In this document: positions 8,018 through 18,800 of the stretch, in pieces
How positions within the stretch are numbered: position 1 is the first letter of the stretch
Layout of the letters: each line of letters begins with the position of its first letter
NCBI RefSeq assembly: GCF_041333735.1
Contig: NZ_JBGKFB010000001.1
Coordinates: 248,001 to 312,000, forward strand
From: Veillonella sp.
GTDB lineage: Bacteria > Bacillota > Negativicutes > Veillonellales > Veillonellaceae
Direction: 5' to 3'
DNA: 64,000 nt
Program-made: the position numbers and the translations under genes
The notes under the pieces: generated by a model
Told to the model about the DNA's origin: nothing
What the model saw: the letters and a program-made list of their open reading frames with translations, nothing else
Databases searched by the model: none

Positions 8018-9037
8018 TTAGCGATGAATGTAAACGTCTACACGACGGTTTTCAGCTTTACCTGCTGCAGTGGAGTTAGTTGCAACTGGTTTAGTGTCGC
8101 CATTAGCAATACCGATTAAACGATCAGCAGATACGCCGTTGTTTACTAAGTATTGAGCTACATATTGTACGCGGCGTTCAGACAAGCCAACGTTGTATTG
8201 AGGAGTTGCGTCAGTATCAGCATTACCCAACAATTTAACTTGGTCTTGAGAGTATTGGTTAGCAGCATTTACAGCAGCTGTTAAGTTTGGATATTGGTCT
8301 GCACGAGCTACATCTTGGTCGGAATCGAAGTAGATGGATTCTACATAGTAATCCAATTTAGGAGTTTTGTATACAGGAGCTTCTACTACAGGAGTTGGAG
8401 TGTATACAGGAGCCGGAGCTGGAGTGTATACAGGAGCTTCGGATTTTTGACCACCGAAACGGTAGGACAAGCCAACTACTGGACCTTGGAAAGAGATATT
8501 TTTGTCTTCAGTTGCTTGAGTGTTGATATAACGGTAACCAGCATTGATATCTAAGTTTTCTCTTACTTTATAGCCTAAGCCAGCCTCTAAAACTGTAGTT
8601 TTCTTAGTACCTAAACCAGCTTTACCATAAACTTCTACTTTAGAGCCAAGGTTAGCTTTACCAATCACACCTGCTTGCGCAATGTTGTTAGTACCACCAG
8701 CATCATGATTATGAATACGAGCATAACCACCATATACTGCAACATTTTTGTTCAAAGAACGAACTAAGTTCAATTCATGCATATCAGTATCATGATGTTT
8801 AGAATTCAAGCCATGGTAACCATATTGAATGCCAGTTTTGTTAGACCAACCATAAGTCAAACCACCATCGAAGTTCCATTTGTGAGCATCTTTGCCACTA
8901 TCCATTTTTGCTTCAACACTAGCTGCACCAAGATCAACTTGGAATTCACCTTTGTTAAATTGAGTTTGTGGAGTTGCGCCAGCTACGGATACGCCTACAG
9001 CAGCAACTGCCAATAAAGCTAATAATTTTTTGTTCAT
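8018..9037 (-). CDS. OmpA-family outer membrane protein
   Basis: The product is 339 residues. A signal peptide (MNKKLLALLAVAAVGVSVAGA) precedes an 8-stranded-barrel-like domain (about 25-205) of alternating aromatic strands ending in VGLSYRFG. A Pro-rich linker with APVYTP/PTPVVEAPVY repeats comes next (about 210-235), then a C-terminal OmpA domain (about 240-339) with YFDSDQ, LGNADTDA, NVGLSERRVQYVAQYL and the closing NRRVDVYI. The C-terminal domain binds peptidoglycan in this family, so the protein probably links the outer membrane to the wall. GGAGGG precedes the ATG at 9037, ruling out the longer frame to 9085. A consensus-like promoter lies at 9098-9126. Confidence 0.93.
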   Translation of the reverse strand: MNKKLLALLAVAAVGVSVAGATPQTQFNKGEFQVDLGAASVEAKMDSGKDAHKWNFDGGLTYGWSNKTGIQYGYHGLNSKHHDTDMHELNLVRSLNKNVAVYGGYARIHNHDAGGTNNIAQAGVIGKANLGSKVEVYGKAGLGTKKTTVLEAGLGYKVRENLDINAGYRYINTQATEDKNISFQGPVVGLSYRFGGQKSEAPVYTPAPAPVYTPTPVVEAPVYKTPKLDYYVESIYFDSDQDVARADQYPNLTAAVNAANQYSQDQVKLLGNADTDATPQYNVGLSERRVQYVAQYLVNNGVSADRLIGIANGDTKPVATNSTAAGKAENRRVDVYIHR

Positions 9038-9097
9038 TATAATTCCCTCCAATAACAGCCTAAACAATACACAGGCCTTTGGCAATAATATATTTTC

Positions 9098-9126
9098 ATT
9101 TTACATAATTTTTCGATAAATTTCAA
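9098..9126 (-). promoter_or_regulatory. Promoter of the OmpA-family gene
   Basis: On the minus strand TTGAAA (9121-9126) and TAAAAT (9098-9103) are 17 bases apart, giving a leader of about 55 bases. A 14-base palindrome AAAATTCGAATTTT lies 22 bases upstream at 9149-9162 and may be an operator. Confidence 0.7.
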
Positions 9127-9192
9127 TATTTTTATGAATTTATTATGAAAAATTCGAATTTTATCTATATGCGGATGTTATATGTTTTATAT

Positions 9193-9226
9193 TCAAAAAA
9201 GAAAACGCCTACACTCGTAGGCGTTA
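9193..9226 (-). terminator. Terminator of the aquaporin gene
   Basis: AACGCCTAC and GTAGGCGTT form a 9-base stem around ACTC. On the minus strand the hairpin is followed by TTCTTTTTT. Confidence 0.87.
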
Positions 9227-9234
9227 TATTTAAA

Positions 9235-9930
9235 TTAATTATCTTTCACAGAGAACCATGCACGATGGAATACAGCTGCAATCGCACCACCTACTAAAGG
9301 AGCAACGATGAAGAGCCATACTTGAGCCAATGCTTCACCACCTGTGAATACAGCTGGAGCTAATGCACGAGCTGGGTTTACGGATGTACCAGTCAATGGA
9401 ATACCGATCAAGTGAACCATTGTCAATGTAGCACCAATTACAAGACCTGCAAGAGCAGATGTTTTTTCACTAGCTGTTACACCAAGAATTACAAGTACAA
9501 ATACAAATGTAAGGAATGTTTCCACTACAAATGCACCGCCCATAGAAAGGCCCACAGCACTCAATGTACCATAGCCATCAGCACCAAAACCAGAAAGTGT
9601 TTCAGAACCATTTACGACTACACTCAATAAACCTGTACCTGCAAAAGCACCAATAACTTGAGCTACTACATAACCAGCAAAATCCTTAACGGACATACGG
9701 CCAGAAAGCCATACACCAATGGATACTGCAGGGTTTACATGGCAACCAGATACGTAACCGATTGCATATGCGCCAGCAACGATTGTCAAACCGAAAGCCA
9801 ATGCAATGGCTACAACGCCCAAGTAACCTAAACCTAGACCACCAGTAAAACCGCCTGTTACAACAGCAGTGCCAGTACCAAAGAATACCAAAATCATTGT
9901 GCCAATAAATTCAGCAATATACTTGTTCAT
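9235..9930 (-). CDS. aqpZ: Aquaporin Z-type water channel
   Basis: The product is 231 residues, an MIP-family channel with six membrane helices and two NPA half-helices: HVNPAV (Asn66) and TSVNPAR (Asn185). The His in MVHLIGIP and the Arg after the second NPA match the narrow aromatic/arginine filter of water-specific AqpZ; GlpF glycerol channels have Gly at the His position. No glycerol kinase gene is adjacent, which also favours a water channel. AGGAG precedes the ATG. The gene has its own promoter (10008-10035) and terminator. Confidence 0.92.
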   Translation of the reverse strand: MNKYIAEFIGTMILVFFGTGTAVVTGGFTGGLGLGYLGVVAIALAFGLTIVAGAYAIGYVSGCHVNPAVSIGVWLSGRMSVKDFAGYVVAQVIGAFAGTGLLSVVVNGSETLSGFGADGYGTLSAVGLSMGGAFVVETFLTFVFVLVILGVTASEKTSALAGLVIGATLTMVHLIGIPLTGTSVNPARALAPAVFTGGEALAQVWLFIVAPLVGGAIAAVFHRAWFSVKDN

Positions 9931-10007
9931 GTTCTTTCTCCTTACAATACCTTTATGAACTAAAAAGGCATGATCCCTCTCTTAGGGTTATTCATGTTAC
10001 TCTCATT

Positions 10008-10035
10008 AGTATAAACATTTTATAAATTATGTCAA
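10008..10035 (-). promoter_or_regulatory. Promoter of aqpZ
   Basis: On the minus strand TTGACA (10030-10035) and TATACT (10008-10013) have a 16-base spacer. The leader of about 70 bases contains a small CCCT-AAGAG-AGGG hairpin. Confidence 0.7.
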
Positions 10036-10125
10036 CGACTTTTTTCGATATAATTTTACAAAATGTTTTTCTATAATGAGATGTTAATATCATGATTTTC
10101 ATCACACAATAAATTCTATAGAATG

Positions 10126-10134
10126 TGTTATACT
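10126..10134 (+). promoter_or_regulatory. Extended -10 promoter of the amidotransferase gene
   Basis: TGTTATACT is an extended -10 element (TGn plus TATACT) about 50 bases before the ribosome binding site of the glutamine amidotransferase gene. No good -35 box is seen. Confidence 0.5.
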
Positions 10135-10191
10135 AGTGATGCATATTTTGTAGAGATTTCTATTGTAAATAGTACTTATATAGGAGAAACC

Positions 10192-10899
10192 ATGAGTAAA
10201 ACAGCTTATATTGTACGTCATATTAACTTTGAAAATGCCGGTATTTTAGAGTCAGTCCTTATTGATCGAGGGTTTGAACTAACATACATTGAGGCCCCCC
10301 TTGCCAATTTCGAACACTATGATGCGACAGAGGCTGATTTAATCATCGTTTGCGGTGCCCCTATTGGCGCGTACGATGAAGAGCTCTATCCTTTCTTAAC
10401 AGATGAAATCAAATTTATTACAGATCGTATAAATAGCCAAAAACCATTACTAGGCATCTGTTTAGGTGCCCAACTCATATCCCGTATTATGGGCGGTCAC
10501 GTAGGGCCTATGAAACATGGCAAAAAAGAAATTGGCTTTGGACCACTAGAATATACACCTGAAGGGGCTTCCTCCCCTCTAGCATTGCTTGGTAATGTAC
10601 CTGTCCTTCACTGGCATGGTGATGAATTCGAAATTCCTAAAGGTGCAGTGCGTCTTGCTAAAACAGAGCTATGTCCAAATCAAGCATTCTCCGTAGACAC
10701 TCATATCCTAGCACTTCAATTCCATATGGAGGCTGATCCTGCTGTAATTGAAAGTTGGCTTGTAGGCCATTGTGCAGAGCTTTCTAATGCAGGTATCGAC
10801 ATTCCTAAACTAAGAGAAGATGCAAAACGTCTCCGTCAAGAGTTGCCTGCTGCCGGTAAAGCCGCTTGTATCGCTTGGCTTGAACAAAATCATTTATAA
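10192..10899 (+). CDS. Class I glutamine amidotransferase-like protein
   Basis: The product is 235 residues and has a single GATase1 domain. The nucleophile Cys90 sits in GICLGAQ, and the triad His and Glu in LQFHMEADP. The oxyanion segment IVCGAPIGAYDE is near 52-63, and HWHGDEFEIP is typical of the stand-alone GuaA-like amidotransferases. These relatives include proteins annotated as GMP synthase-like or gamma-glutamyl hydrolases; the acceptor is unknown. It is not GuaA itself because the ATP pyrophosphatase domain is missing. AGGAGA lies 5 bases before the ATG at 10192. It is monocistronic, closed by the bidirectional terminator at 10900. Confidence 0.87.
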   Translation: MSKTAYIVRHINFENAGILESVLIDRGFELTYIEAPLANFEHYDATEADLIIVCGAPIGAYDEELYPFLTDEIKFITDRINSQKPLLGICLGAQLISRIMGGHVGPMKHGKKEIGFGPLEYTPEGASSPLALLGNVPVLHWHGDEFEIPKGAVRLAKTELCPNQAFSVDTHILALQFHMEADPAVIESWLVGHCAELSNAGIDIPKLREDAKRLRQELPAAGKAACIAWLEQNHL

Positions 10900-10940
10900 A
10901 AATAAGAACCGCCTTAGTAATACTAAGGCGGTTCTTATTT
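10900..10940. terminator. Bidirectional terminator
   Basis: Arms of 20 bases, 10900-10919 and 10921-10940, form a perfect palindrome rich in GC at the centre and A/T at the ends. It gives a terminal U-tract on both strands and serves the rightward amidotransferase and the leftward MATE gene. Confidence 0.9.
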
Positions 10941-11129
10941 CGTTCTTATATATATCCCTTACATAAGATGTTCTGGTCATATAACACATTCCCCAATGTG
11001 TCATTTTTTCCACATTTGGTATTGTACATTAAACAAATTGAATAGGCAAGAAGTTTTTTCATAAACCTTTCATAAATTATTTTAATTTTTTCAATATAAG
11101 AATGATACTCATATACAAATATTGATATT

Positions 11130-12539
11130 TTAAACAATTTTATGCTGCCACGCCCCACGAATAAATCGTACGTAAGAACAACATAAACGAAGTGACTGGT
11201 CAAAACATAAAGATAACCATGCCCCTAATAATCCTAAACCAAAGGTGATACACAATAGGTAAGTAATTATAGGTCGTATTATGGCTACACTAACAAGGGA
11301 GTATTTCATAATGTAATAGGTGTCCCCTGCCCCTTTTAGTACACCAGAGTATACTTGTTGCAGCGCTTGTGGGAATGCAGCAATAGCCATAATGCCCATT
11401 AAAGCCCCCGCTAACATAACTACTTCACTTTCACGTGTATACAATTGTACTAAGAGATCCCCAGGGCCAATAAAAATCAATGCACTGACAAGGCCTACAA
11501 CGAGACCTATACGGGCACCAATTTTCCCATAGGTTTTTGCAATATCCGGCCGTTTATGACCTAAACTCTGACCCGTATGGGACGCACCAGCAAAGCCAAG
11601 ACCCATAGCGAAGTAGTAGAATATATCCATCAAATTCATACATACATAATGAGCAGCTAGTGGAACCGCCCCTAACGATGCGACAATCATAGTGTAAGTA
11701 TACATACCAAACCGTTCAAAGAATTGTTCCCCTAGTGAACTACCACCTACGTGGAACATAGTATGTAACACGGATCGTTCGAACTTCCATTTTGAAGGAT
11801 GGCGCAAGGTTAAACCTGTAGTCGTATGTTGAGAAATCGTACGCAGTAATAATAGAGCAATGACAGCACTACTAATCATTGTAGATACACCAGCGCCCAT
11901 GACGCCAAGCTCAGGGAAGAACCCTATGCCATAAATTAGGAAAAAATTCATGATGGTGTTTAGAATATTCCCTACCACATTCGATTTAAAAATGACCTTT
12001 GTATTGCCATACCCAATAAGAGCAGCCCCTACAATCTGACTAAAGGACTGGAATATAAGACTAATAACAATAAAACGTCCATACCAAACAGCGGTCTCAA
12101 TATAGCCATCTTCAGCACCGGTAAAGCGTAAAATATGCTCTAAATTAAAGAAACATATGGCCAATAAAGGTGCATAAATCAAGAAGTTCAACAGGATGGA
12201 CTGCTTAAGAACAGCATTCATACCATCCACTTCACCCTCGCCATGCCGTCGAGCTATAATCGCTGTGACTGCAATGGATAAGGCTCGACAGAATATGAGC
12301 ATTACCATCTCTGGCTGTCCCATGATACCTACTGAAGCAAGTGCGGATGCCCCTAAAGCACCAACCATCGCTAAGTCTATGGCAGTCATAAACTGTAACA
12401 TCAAGCCTTGTAATGTAGCGGGCCAAGCTATTTTTAAATAACGACCATACAGCTGCTTAGTGGTTCCTATAGGCCCCAATCGTTCTGTAGCAGGCAGCAT
12501 AGTATCAACAGAAAGCCATCGTTGTATGCGGTCTAACAT
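11130..12539 (-). CDS. MATE family efflux transporter
   Basis: The product is 469 residues with about 12 membrane helices in two pseudo-symmetric halves. The first half has LKIAWPATLQGLMLQFMTAIDLAMVGALGASALASVG, and the second a matching segment near residue 255 with MFHVGGSSLGEQFFERFGMY. The NorM/DinF-type pattern fits Na+- or H+-driven export of cationic drugs or metabolites; the substrate is not predictable. AGGAG lies 6 bases before the ATG. The gene stands alone between the bidirectional terminator at 10900 and the adhesin terminator at 12676. Confidence 0.9.
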   Translation of the reverse strand: MLDRIQRWLSVDTMLPATERLGPIGTTKQLYGRYLKIAWPATLQGLMLQFMTAIDLAMVGALGASALASVGIMGQPEMVMLIFCRALSIAVTAIIARRHGEGEVDGMNAVLKQSILLNFLIYAPLLAICFFNLEHILRFTGAEDGYIETAVWYGRFIVISLIFQSFSQIVGAALIGYGNTKVIFKSNVVGNILNTIMNFFLIYGIGFFPELGVMGAGVSTMISSAVIALLLLRTISQHTTTGLTLRHPSKWKFERSVLHTMFHVGGSSLGEQFFERFGMYTYTMIVASLGAVPLAAHYVCMNLMDIFYYFAMGLGFAGASHTGQSLGHKRPDIAKTYGKIGARIGLVVGLVSALIFIGPGDLLVQLYTRESEVVMLAGALMGIMAIAAFPQALQQVYSGVLKGAGDTYYIMKYSLVSVAIIRPIITYLLCITFGLGLLGAWLSLCFDQSLRLCCSYVRFIRGAWQHKIV

Positions 12540-12875
12540 AGTAACTCCTATTCATGCAAGATCGTACAAGGTGGAGCAAAATTCTTATCTCCTAATATCT
12601 TCTGTATTATATCACAACAATACATGAAAAGTCATTCATATATTATGTTTTTATTTAATAATCTATATCAAAATAGCAAAAGAACCCCTTACCTATCCAC
12701 TTATACCCATCAGGGTATAAACGTGATAAGTAAGGGGTTTCTTTTTACAACTCCAGTTCTTCAAAACAACAGATATTGAAATTGTATCTCACTAAAACAA
12801 AGGAGGTATTTCAAATAAAGCTTTAAAGACTAGAGTGTTAGATTACTCAGTATCGATTATCTTACTCTATACTGA
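12540..12875. other. Intergenic: MATE promoter side and adhesin terminator
   Basis: This stretch of about 335 bases has no gene. It holds the terminator of the giant adhesin (12676-12745) and an AT-rich stretch that should carry the MATE promoter. No unusual repeat is seen otherwise. Confidence 0.7.
12676..12745 (-). terminator. Terminator of the first adhesin gene
   Basis: The outer stem AACCCCTTAC/GTAAGGGGTT encloses an inner hairpin TTATACCC/GGGTATAA. On the minus strand it is followed by CTTTTGC; T-rich sequence also flanks it on the plus strand. The distance to the adhesin stop is about 130 bases. Confidence 0.72.
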
Positions 12876-15800
12876 TTAACCTTTAGCTGCTAACAATTTG
12901 TCCACTGCTGCGCGCAAATCATCTAAACCTTGTTTTGTTTCAGCCAATTCTTGACGTTGACGTTCATTTTCGGCTTCCAATGTATTTAGACGAGCTGCTT
13001 GATCAGCAATAACATATTTTTGTTCAGCATTTTCCTTCTTGAGGCTAGATACCTCATCTTGCATTACATATACAGAGCTAATAGGGCCTGCTTTGTAACG
13101 GTCAGGAATGTTTTTCTTTTCTGGGCTAGAACCAAATTTATGGGTTACGCCAGCATTCACCATATTATGGTTGCCACCAACAGAAACACCTACGTTGAAC
13201 ATAGTATCTTCGTTAGTGTAATGCGCAAGACCAAGTGCTGCTGCAGTTTCACCACGGTAGTTGCCTACGCCTGCCATAATTTGAGTTGGCTCTAATGGAT
13301 CATATTGAATTGGTTTCAACGCTGCCATCGCTGCTGCATGCGCACCTACACGTTGTACTTCACCTGCGACTTGACCAATGGCATCACCCATTTTTGCATT
13401 GGATGCTTTCAACTGACCAATATTCACAGCATCTGTATCATCAGAACCAGGTGCTACACCTTTAATTTGATTATTACCATTATTGAGGCCATCCTTAGTC
13501 AAGGATACAGGACCTGCATTAGGGTTATTCGGATTTGCACTACCAGGTGTAATTGTTATGCCATTACCATTTATTACAGTTGTGTTACCAGCTGCATCTT
13601 TAAATGTAGCAGATTTCATATCTGTCAGATCTGGATTTACAGCATAGCTAATTGTTTTACCTGCATGGCTAACCATCATATTATTGCCTGCTTTGAAAGT
13701 AAGCGTTTCATTTGGTCTAATTTTTTCTGGTATTGCACTTGGTGTGCTATTTACACCAGAACCTTCTGTACCAACAGTAGCATCCCAGCCTGCATTAGCT
13801 ACAGCAGATTGTACTTGATCTTCAGTGGCTGCACGGCCAGAAGTAATGTTATTCGGATCCCATGTTTTATTGGTTAAACCTGTTACAACACCATCTTTAC
13901 CATTTACAGCAACAGGATTATTACCACCTGTAGTAATGATGCCATCTTTGCCATCAATACCTACTGTACCAATAGCGGCCTTACCATCCTTACCATTAAG
14001 GGCAATTTTATCTGCTACTTTCACAGAACCATTAACGCCATCAATAGCAACAGCATTTGTACCATCACCAGCTTTAATTGTGCCATCTGTACCATTAATA
14101 GCTACAGCATTACCATCTTTACCGGCTTTGATCGTGCCATTTGTACCATCTACAGTAATCGCTTTTGTTGGATCAGCTGCACCTAAGGTAATCTTATCAT
14201 TCAACTTGTTATCGTAAATGATATGTCCATCTGGAGCAGTGGTTTTAGTCAACACAATATTACCTGTCGTATTATCGGCGCTTTCACCACCATTAGCAGT
14301 CAACTCAGTCGTTGCCGCCTTAGTCTTAGCATCTAATTGGCGTACATTAACAGCATCTGTATCATTTGTACCATCAGCTACATTAACAATCTTATTATTG
14401 CCATTATCAAGACCATTACCCGTTAAGGACACTGTATCTTTACCAGGTTTTGTAATTGTTACACCATCCTTAGTGAAAGTAGCCTTGTTGCCAGCAGCAT
14501 CCGCCACAGTTGTACCAGTCGCTTCAACCTTAGTAGTATCGCCTGCTGCATTTGTTACAGTTGCACCAGTAGCAGCAACATTTGTTGTATTACCTGCTGC
14601 ATCTTTAACAGTTGCACCTTTAGCGTCTACCTTAGTTTCATCACCAGCCGCATTTTTCAATGTATTGCTAGTCGCATTAGATACATTAGAATTACCTGCA
14701 TTATCTGTCAAGCTATTGCTTGTAGCATTAGACACATTAGAGTTACCCGCATTATCTGCCAATGTGTTATTAGTTGCTGTTGCAGTATTCGTATTACCAT
14801 TTGGATCTGCAATCGTATTAGATGTTGCATTCGATGTGTTTGTATTGCCTGCACCATCATTAATCACATTTTTATCTGCTGTGCTTGTATTCGTTTTAGC
14901 ACCATCAGTGATTGTAGTACCCGCTGCCGTAGTGGCTGTGGATTTTGTACCATCTACAACAGTGTTACCAGCCGCGTTAGATGTATTCGTTTTACCACCA
15001 TCAGTTTGAACGATACTATCGCCTTTGATAACAGTTGTTTTTCCACCAGTGGCATTGAATATAGCAGATTCCATATCTTTAAGATTTTTATTCAAGGAAT
15101 ATGATAATGTTTTACCATTTTGGTCAATAATGAGGTTATTGCCAGCTTGTAATTGAACCTCTTCACCACTAGAGATCTTAGTCTTAGCTGAGCCATTAGC
15201 TTCACCAGTGGAACCAGCCACTGTACCAGAGTTTATATTCCAACCAGCACCTACTGCATCAGATACTTGTTGTAATTGATCTTCTGTTGCAGCTCGACCA
15301 GACATAGCTTTTGTAACACCTGGTGTCCATGCTGTATTTGTTAAACCAGTAACAGTACCAGCAGCACCATCTAATTTAACAGTGTTAGCACCACCTGTAG
15401 TGATTGTGTTATTCACACCATCTACCACTGCAGAACCTGCTGTTACCTTACCAGCAGTACCATCAACAGTCACCTTATTAGCGCCAGTACCTGTTGTAAG
15501 CGTATCTTTAGTGATAACTGTGCTGTTACCAGCATTATCTTTAACAGTTACAGTGCTAGCAGTCGCTTCGGTAGTGTTTGTACCATCGGTAATTGTATTG
15601 GATGTCGCATTAGATGTATTTACATTGCCATTGCCATCATCAATTACATTACTATCTACAGTAGTCTTATTAGATTTTGCACCATCAACTAATGTGTTTT
15701 CATCAACTGTAGATGTATTAGTCTTAGCACCATCTTTAATCACTTGACCAGCTGCAGTTGTTTCTGTGGACTTAGTACCATCAGCTACTGTATTACCAGC

Positions 15801-18800
15801 CGCTGTAGATGTATTAGTCTTAGTGCCATCTGTTTGAGCAATGCTACTGCCTGTAATAACAGTCGTTTTACCACCTGTTGCTTCGAAGGTTGCAGAGTTC
15901 ATCTTCACAAGGTCTTTATTCAAGGAGTATGTGAAGTCTCGTTCGTTTTGGTTCACTGTGAGGTTTTCACCTGCAATCAATTGAACTTTGTCGTCTTTAC
16001 CAACCTTAGCATCCTTCTTAGTACCTGTTTGGTTACCAGAAGTTGTAGCATCTTTGTCAGCAGTGATTTGCCATGTTTGTTCCCCTACTTGTTTCAATTG
16101 TTCTTCCGTAGCGGCACGGCCTTTTGTTGCAAAGTCTGCACTAGTTACAGTTGTGTTAGACAAGCCAGTAATATCGTTTGTAGTACCACCAGTTACCGTT
16201 ACAGTACCAGTTTTTACAGTACCAGCTGCACCATCTAAGACAACTGCATTAGCACCACCAGTTGTAATTGTGTTGTTCACACCATCTACAACGGAGGAAC
16301 CAATAGTAGCTTTACCTGCTGTACCATCAATTGTTACAGCGTTAGCACCAGTACCAAGGGTCACTGTATCGTTGAGTTTTACGTCATAGATAGTATGACC
16401 ATCAGCTGCCGTTGTAGATGTAAGGGTTACATTACCTGTTGTAGCATTTGCTGCTTCACCATTGTTAGCAGTTACTGTAGTAGTAGCCTTTTTAACATCT
16501 GCGATGTTAGCTGCATTTGTGTTATCTGTATCATCATTATTTACATGGCCACTTGCTACATTTTTAATGACATTATTGCCATTATCCAAACCAGCATCAG
16601 TCAGGGATACAGGGTTTTTACCTGTTGTATTGATACGTACACCATCAGCTGCGTAATTAGTATTACCATTAGCATTGGTTACTGTTGTACCATCAGCTGT
16701 AGTTGCTGTAGATTTACCACCATCAGCTACTGTATTACCAGCCGCTGTAGATGTATTAGTCTTAGTACCATCAGTTTGTGCAATGCTATCGCCTGTAATA
16801 ACAGTCGTTTTACCGCCTGTTGCTTCGAAGGTTGCAGAGTTCATCTTCACAAGATCTTTATTCAAGGAGTATGTGAAATCTCGTTCGTTTTGGTTCACTG
16901 TAAGGTTTTCACCAGCGATCAATTGAACTTTGTCGTCTTTACCAACCTTAGCATCTTTCTTAGTACCTGTTTGGTTACCAGATGTAGTAGCATCTTTATC
17001 TGCAGTAATTTGCCATGTTTGTTCCCCTACTGCTTTTAATTGTTCTTCAGTAGCGGCACGGCCTTTTGTTGCAAAGTCTGCACTAGTTACAGTTGTGTTA
17101 GACAAGCCTGTAATGTCATTGGTTGTACCACCAGTTACGGTTACTGTGCCAGTTTTCACACTGCCAGCTGCACCATCTAAGACAACTGCATTAGCACCAC
17201 CAGTTGTAATTGTGTTGTTCACACCATCTACAACGGAGGAACCAATAGTAGCTTTACCTGCTGTACCATCAATTGTTACTGCATTAGCACCAGTACCAAG
17301 AGTCACTTTGTCGTTGAGTTTTACGTCATAGATTATATGACCGTCAGTAGCCGTAGTAGATGTAAGGGTTACATTACCTGTTGTAGCATTAGCTGCTTCA
17401 CCATTGTTAGCAGTTACTGTAGTAGTAGCCTTTTTAACATCTGCAATATTAGCTGCATTTGTGTTGTCTGTATCATCATTATTTACATGACCACTTGCTA
17501 CATTTTTGATGACATTATTGCCATTATCCAAACCAGCATCTGTTAAGGATACAGGGTTTTTACCTGTTGTATTGATACGTACACCATCAGCAGCATATTT
17601 AGTATTACCGTTAGCATTAGTTACTGTTGTACCTGCTGCAGTTGTTGCAGTGGAATCAGTACCATTAGCAATAGTATTAGATGTAGCATTGGATGTATTT
17701 ACATTGCCATTGCCATCATCAATTACATTACTATCTACCGTTGATTTATTGGATTTAGCACCATCTTTAATTACGTAACCAGCTGCAGTTGTTTCTGTGG
17801 ACTTAGTACCATCAGCTACTGTATTACCAGCCGCTGTAGATATATTTGTCTTAGTACCATCTGTTTGAACGATGCTATCGCCTTTAATAACAGTTGTTTT
17901 ACCGCCTGTAGCTTCGAAGGTTGCAGAGTTCATCTTCACAAGATCTTTATTCAAGGAGTATGTGAAATCTCGTTCGTTTTGGTTCACTGTGAGGTTTTCA
18001 CCAGCGATCAATTGAACTTTGTCGTCTTTACCAACCTTAGCATCCTTCTTAGTACCTGTTTGGTTACCAGATGTAGTAGCATCTTTGTCTGCAGTAATTT
18101 GCCATGTTTGTTCCCCTACTGCTTTCAATTGTTCTTCCGTAGCGGCACGGCCTTTTGTTGCAAAGTCTGCACTATTTACAGTTGTATTAGACAAGCCTGT
18201 AATATCATTTGTAGTACCACCAGTTACGGTTACAGTACCAGTTTTTACAGTACCTGCTACACCATCTAAGGCAACAGCATTAGCACCACCTGTAGTAATT
18301 GTATTATTTACACCATCTACAACAGAAGAGCCAATTATAGCTTTGCCAGCAGTGATTGCACTTGTATTTGTACCATCGGTAATTGTATTAGATGTCGCAT
18401 TGGATGTATTTACATTGCCATTGCCATCATCAATTACATTACTATCTACCGTCGATTTATTGGATTTAGCACCGTCTTTAATCACTTGCCCAGCTGCAGT
18501 TGTTTCTGTGGACTTAGTACCATCAGCTACTGTATTACCAGCCGCTGTAGATGTATTCGTCTTAGTACCATCTGTTTGAGAGATGCTATTGCCTGTAATA
18601 ACAGTTGTTTTACCACCTGTTGCTTCGAAGGTTGCAGAGTTCATCTTCACAAGGTCTTTATTCAAGGAGTATGTAAAGTCTCGTTCGTTTTGGTTTACTG
18701 TGAGGTTTTCACCAGCGATCAATTGAACTTTGTCGTCTTTACCAACCTTAGCATCTTTCTTAGTACCTATTTGGTTACCAGATGTAGTAGCATCTTTATC

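Noticed and set aside
10946..11203. An 85-codon minus-strand frame overlapping the end of the MATE gene
   Set aside because: Its start is inside the MATE gene with no ribosome binding site, and most of it is AT-rich intergenic sequence.
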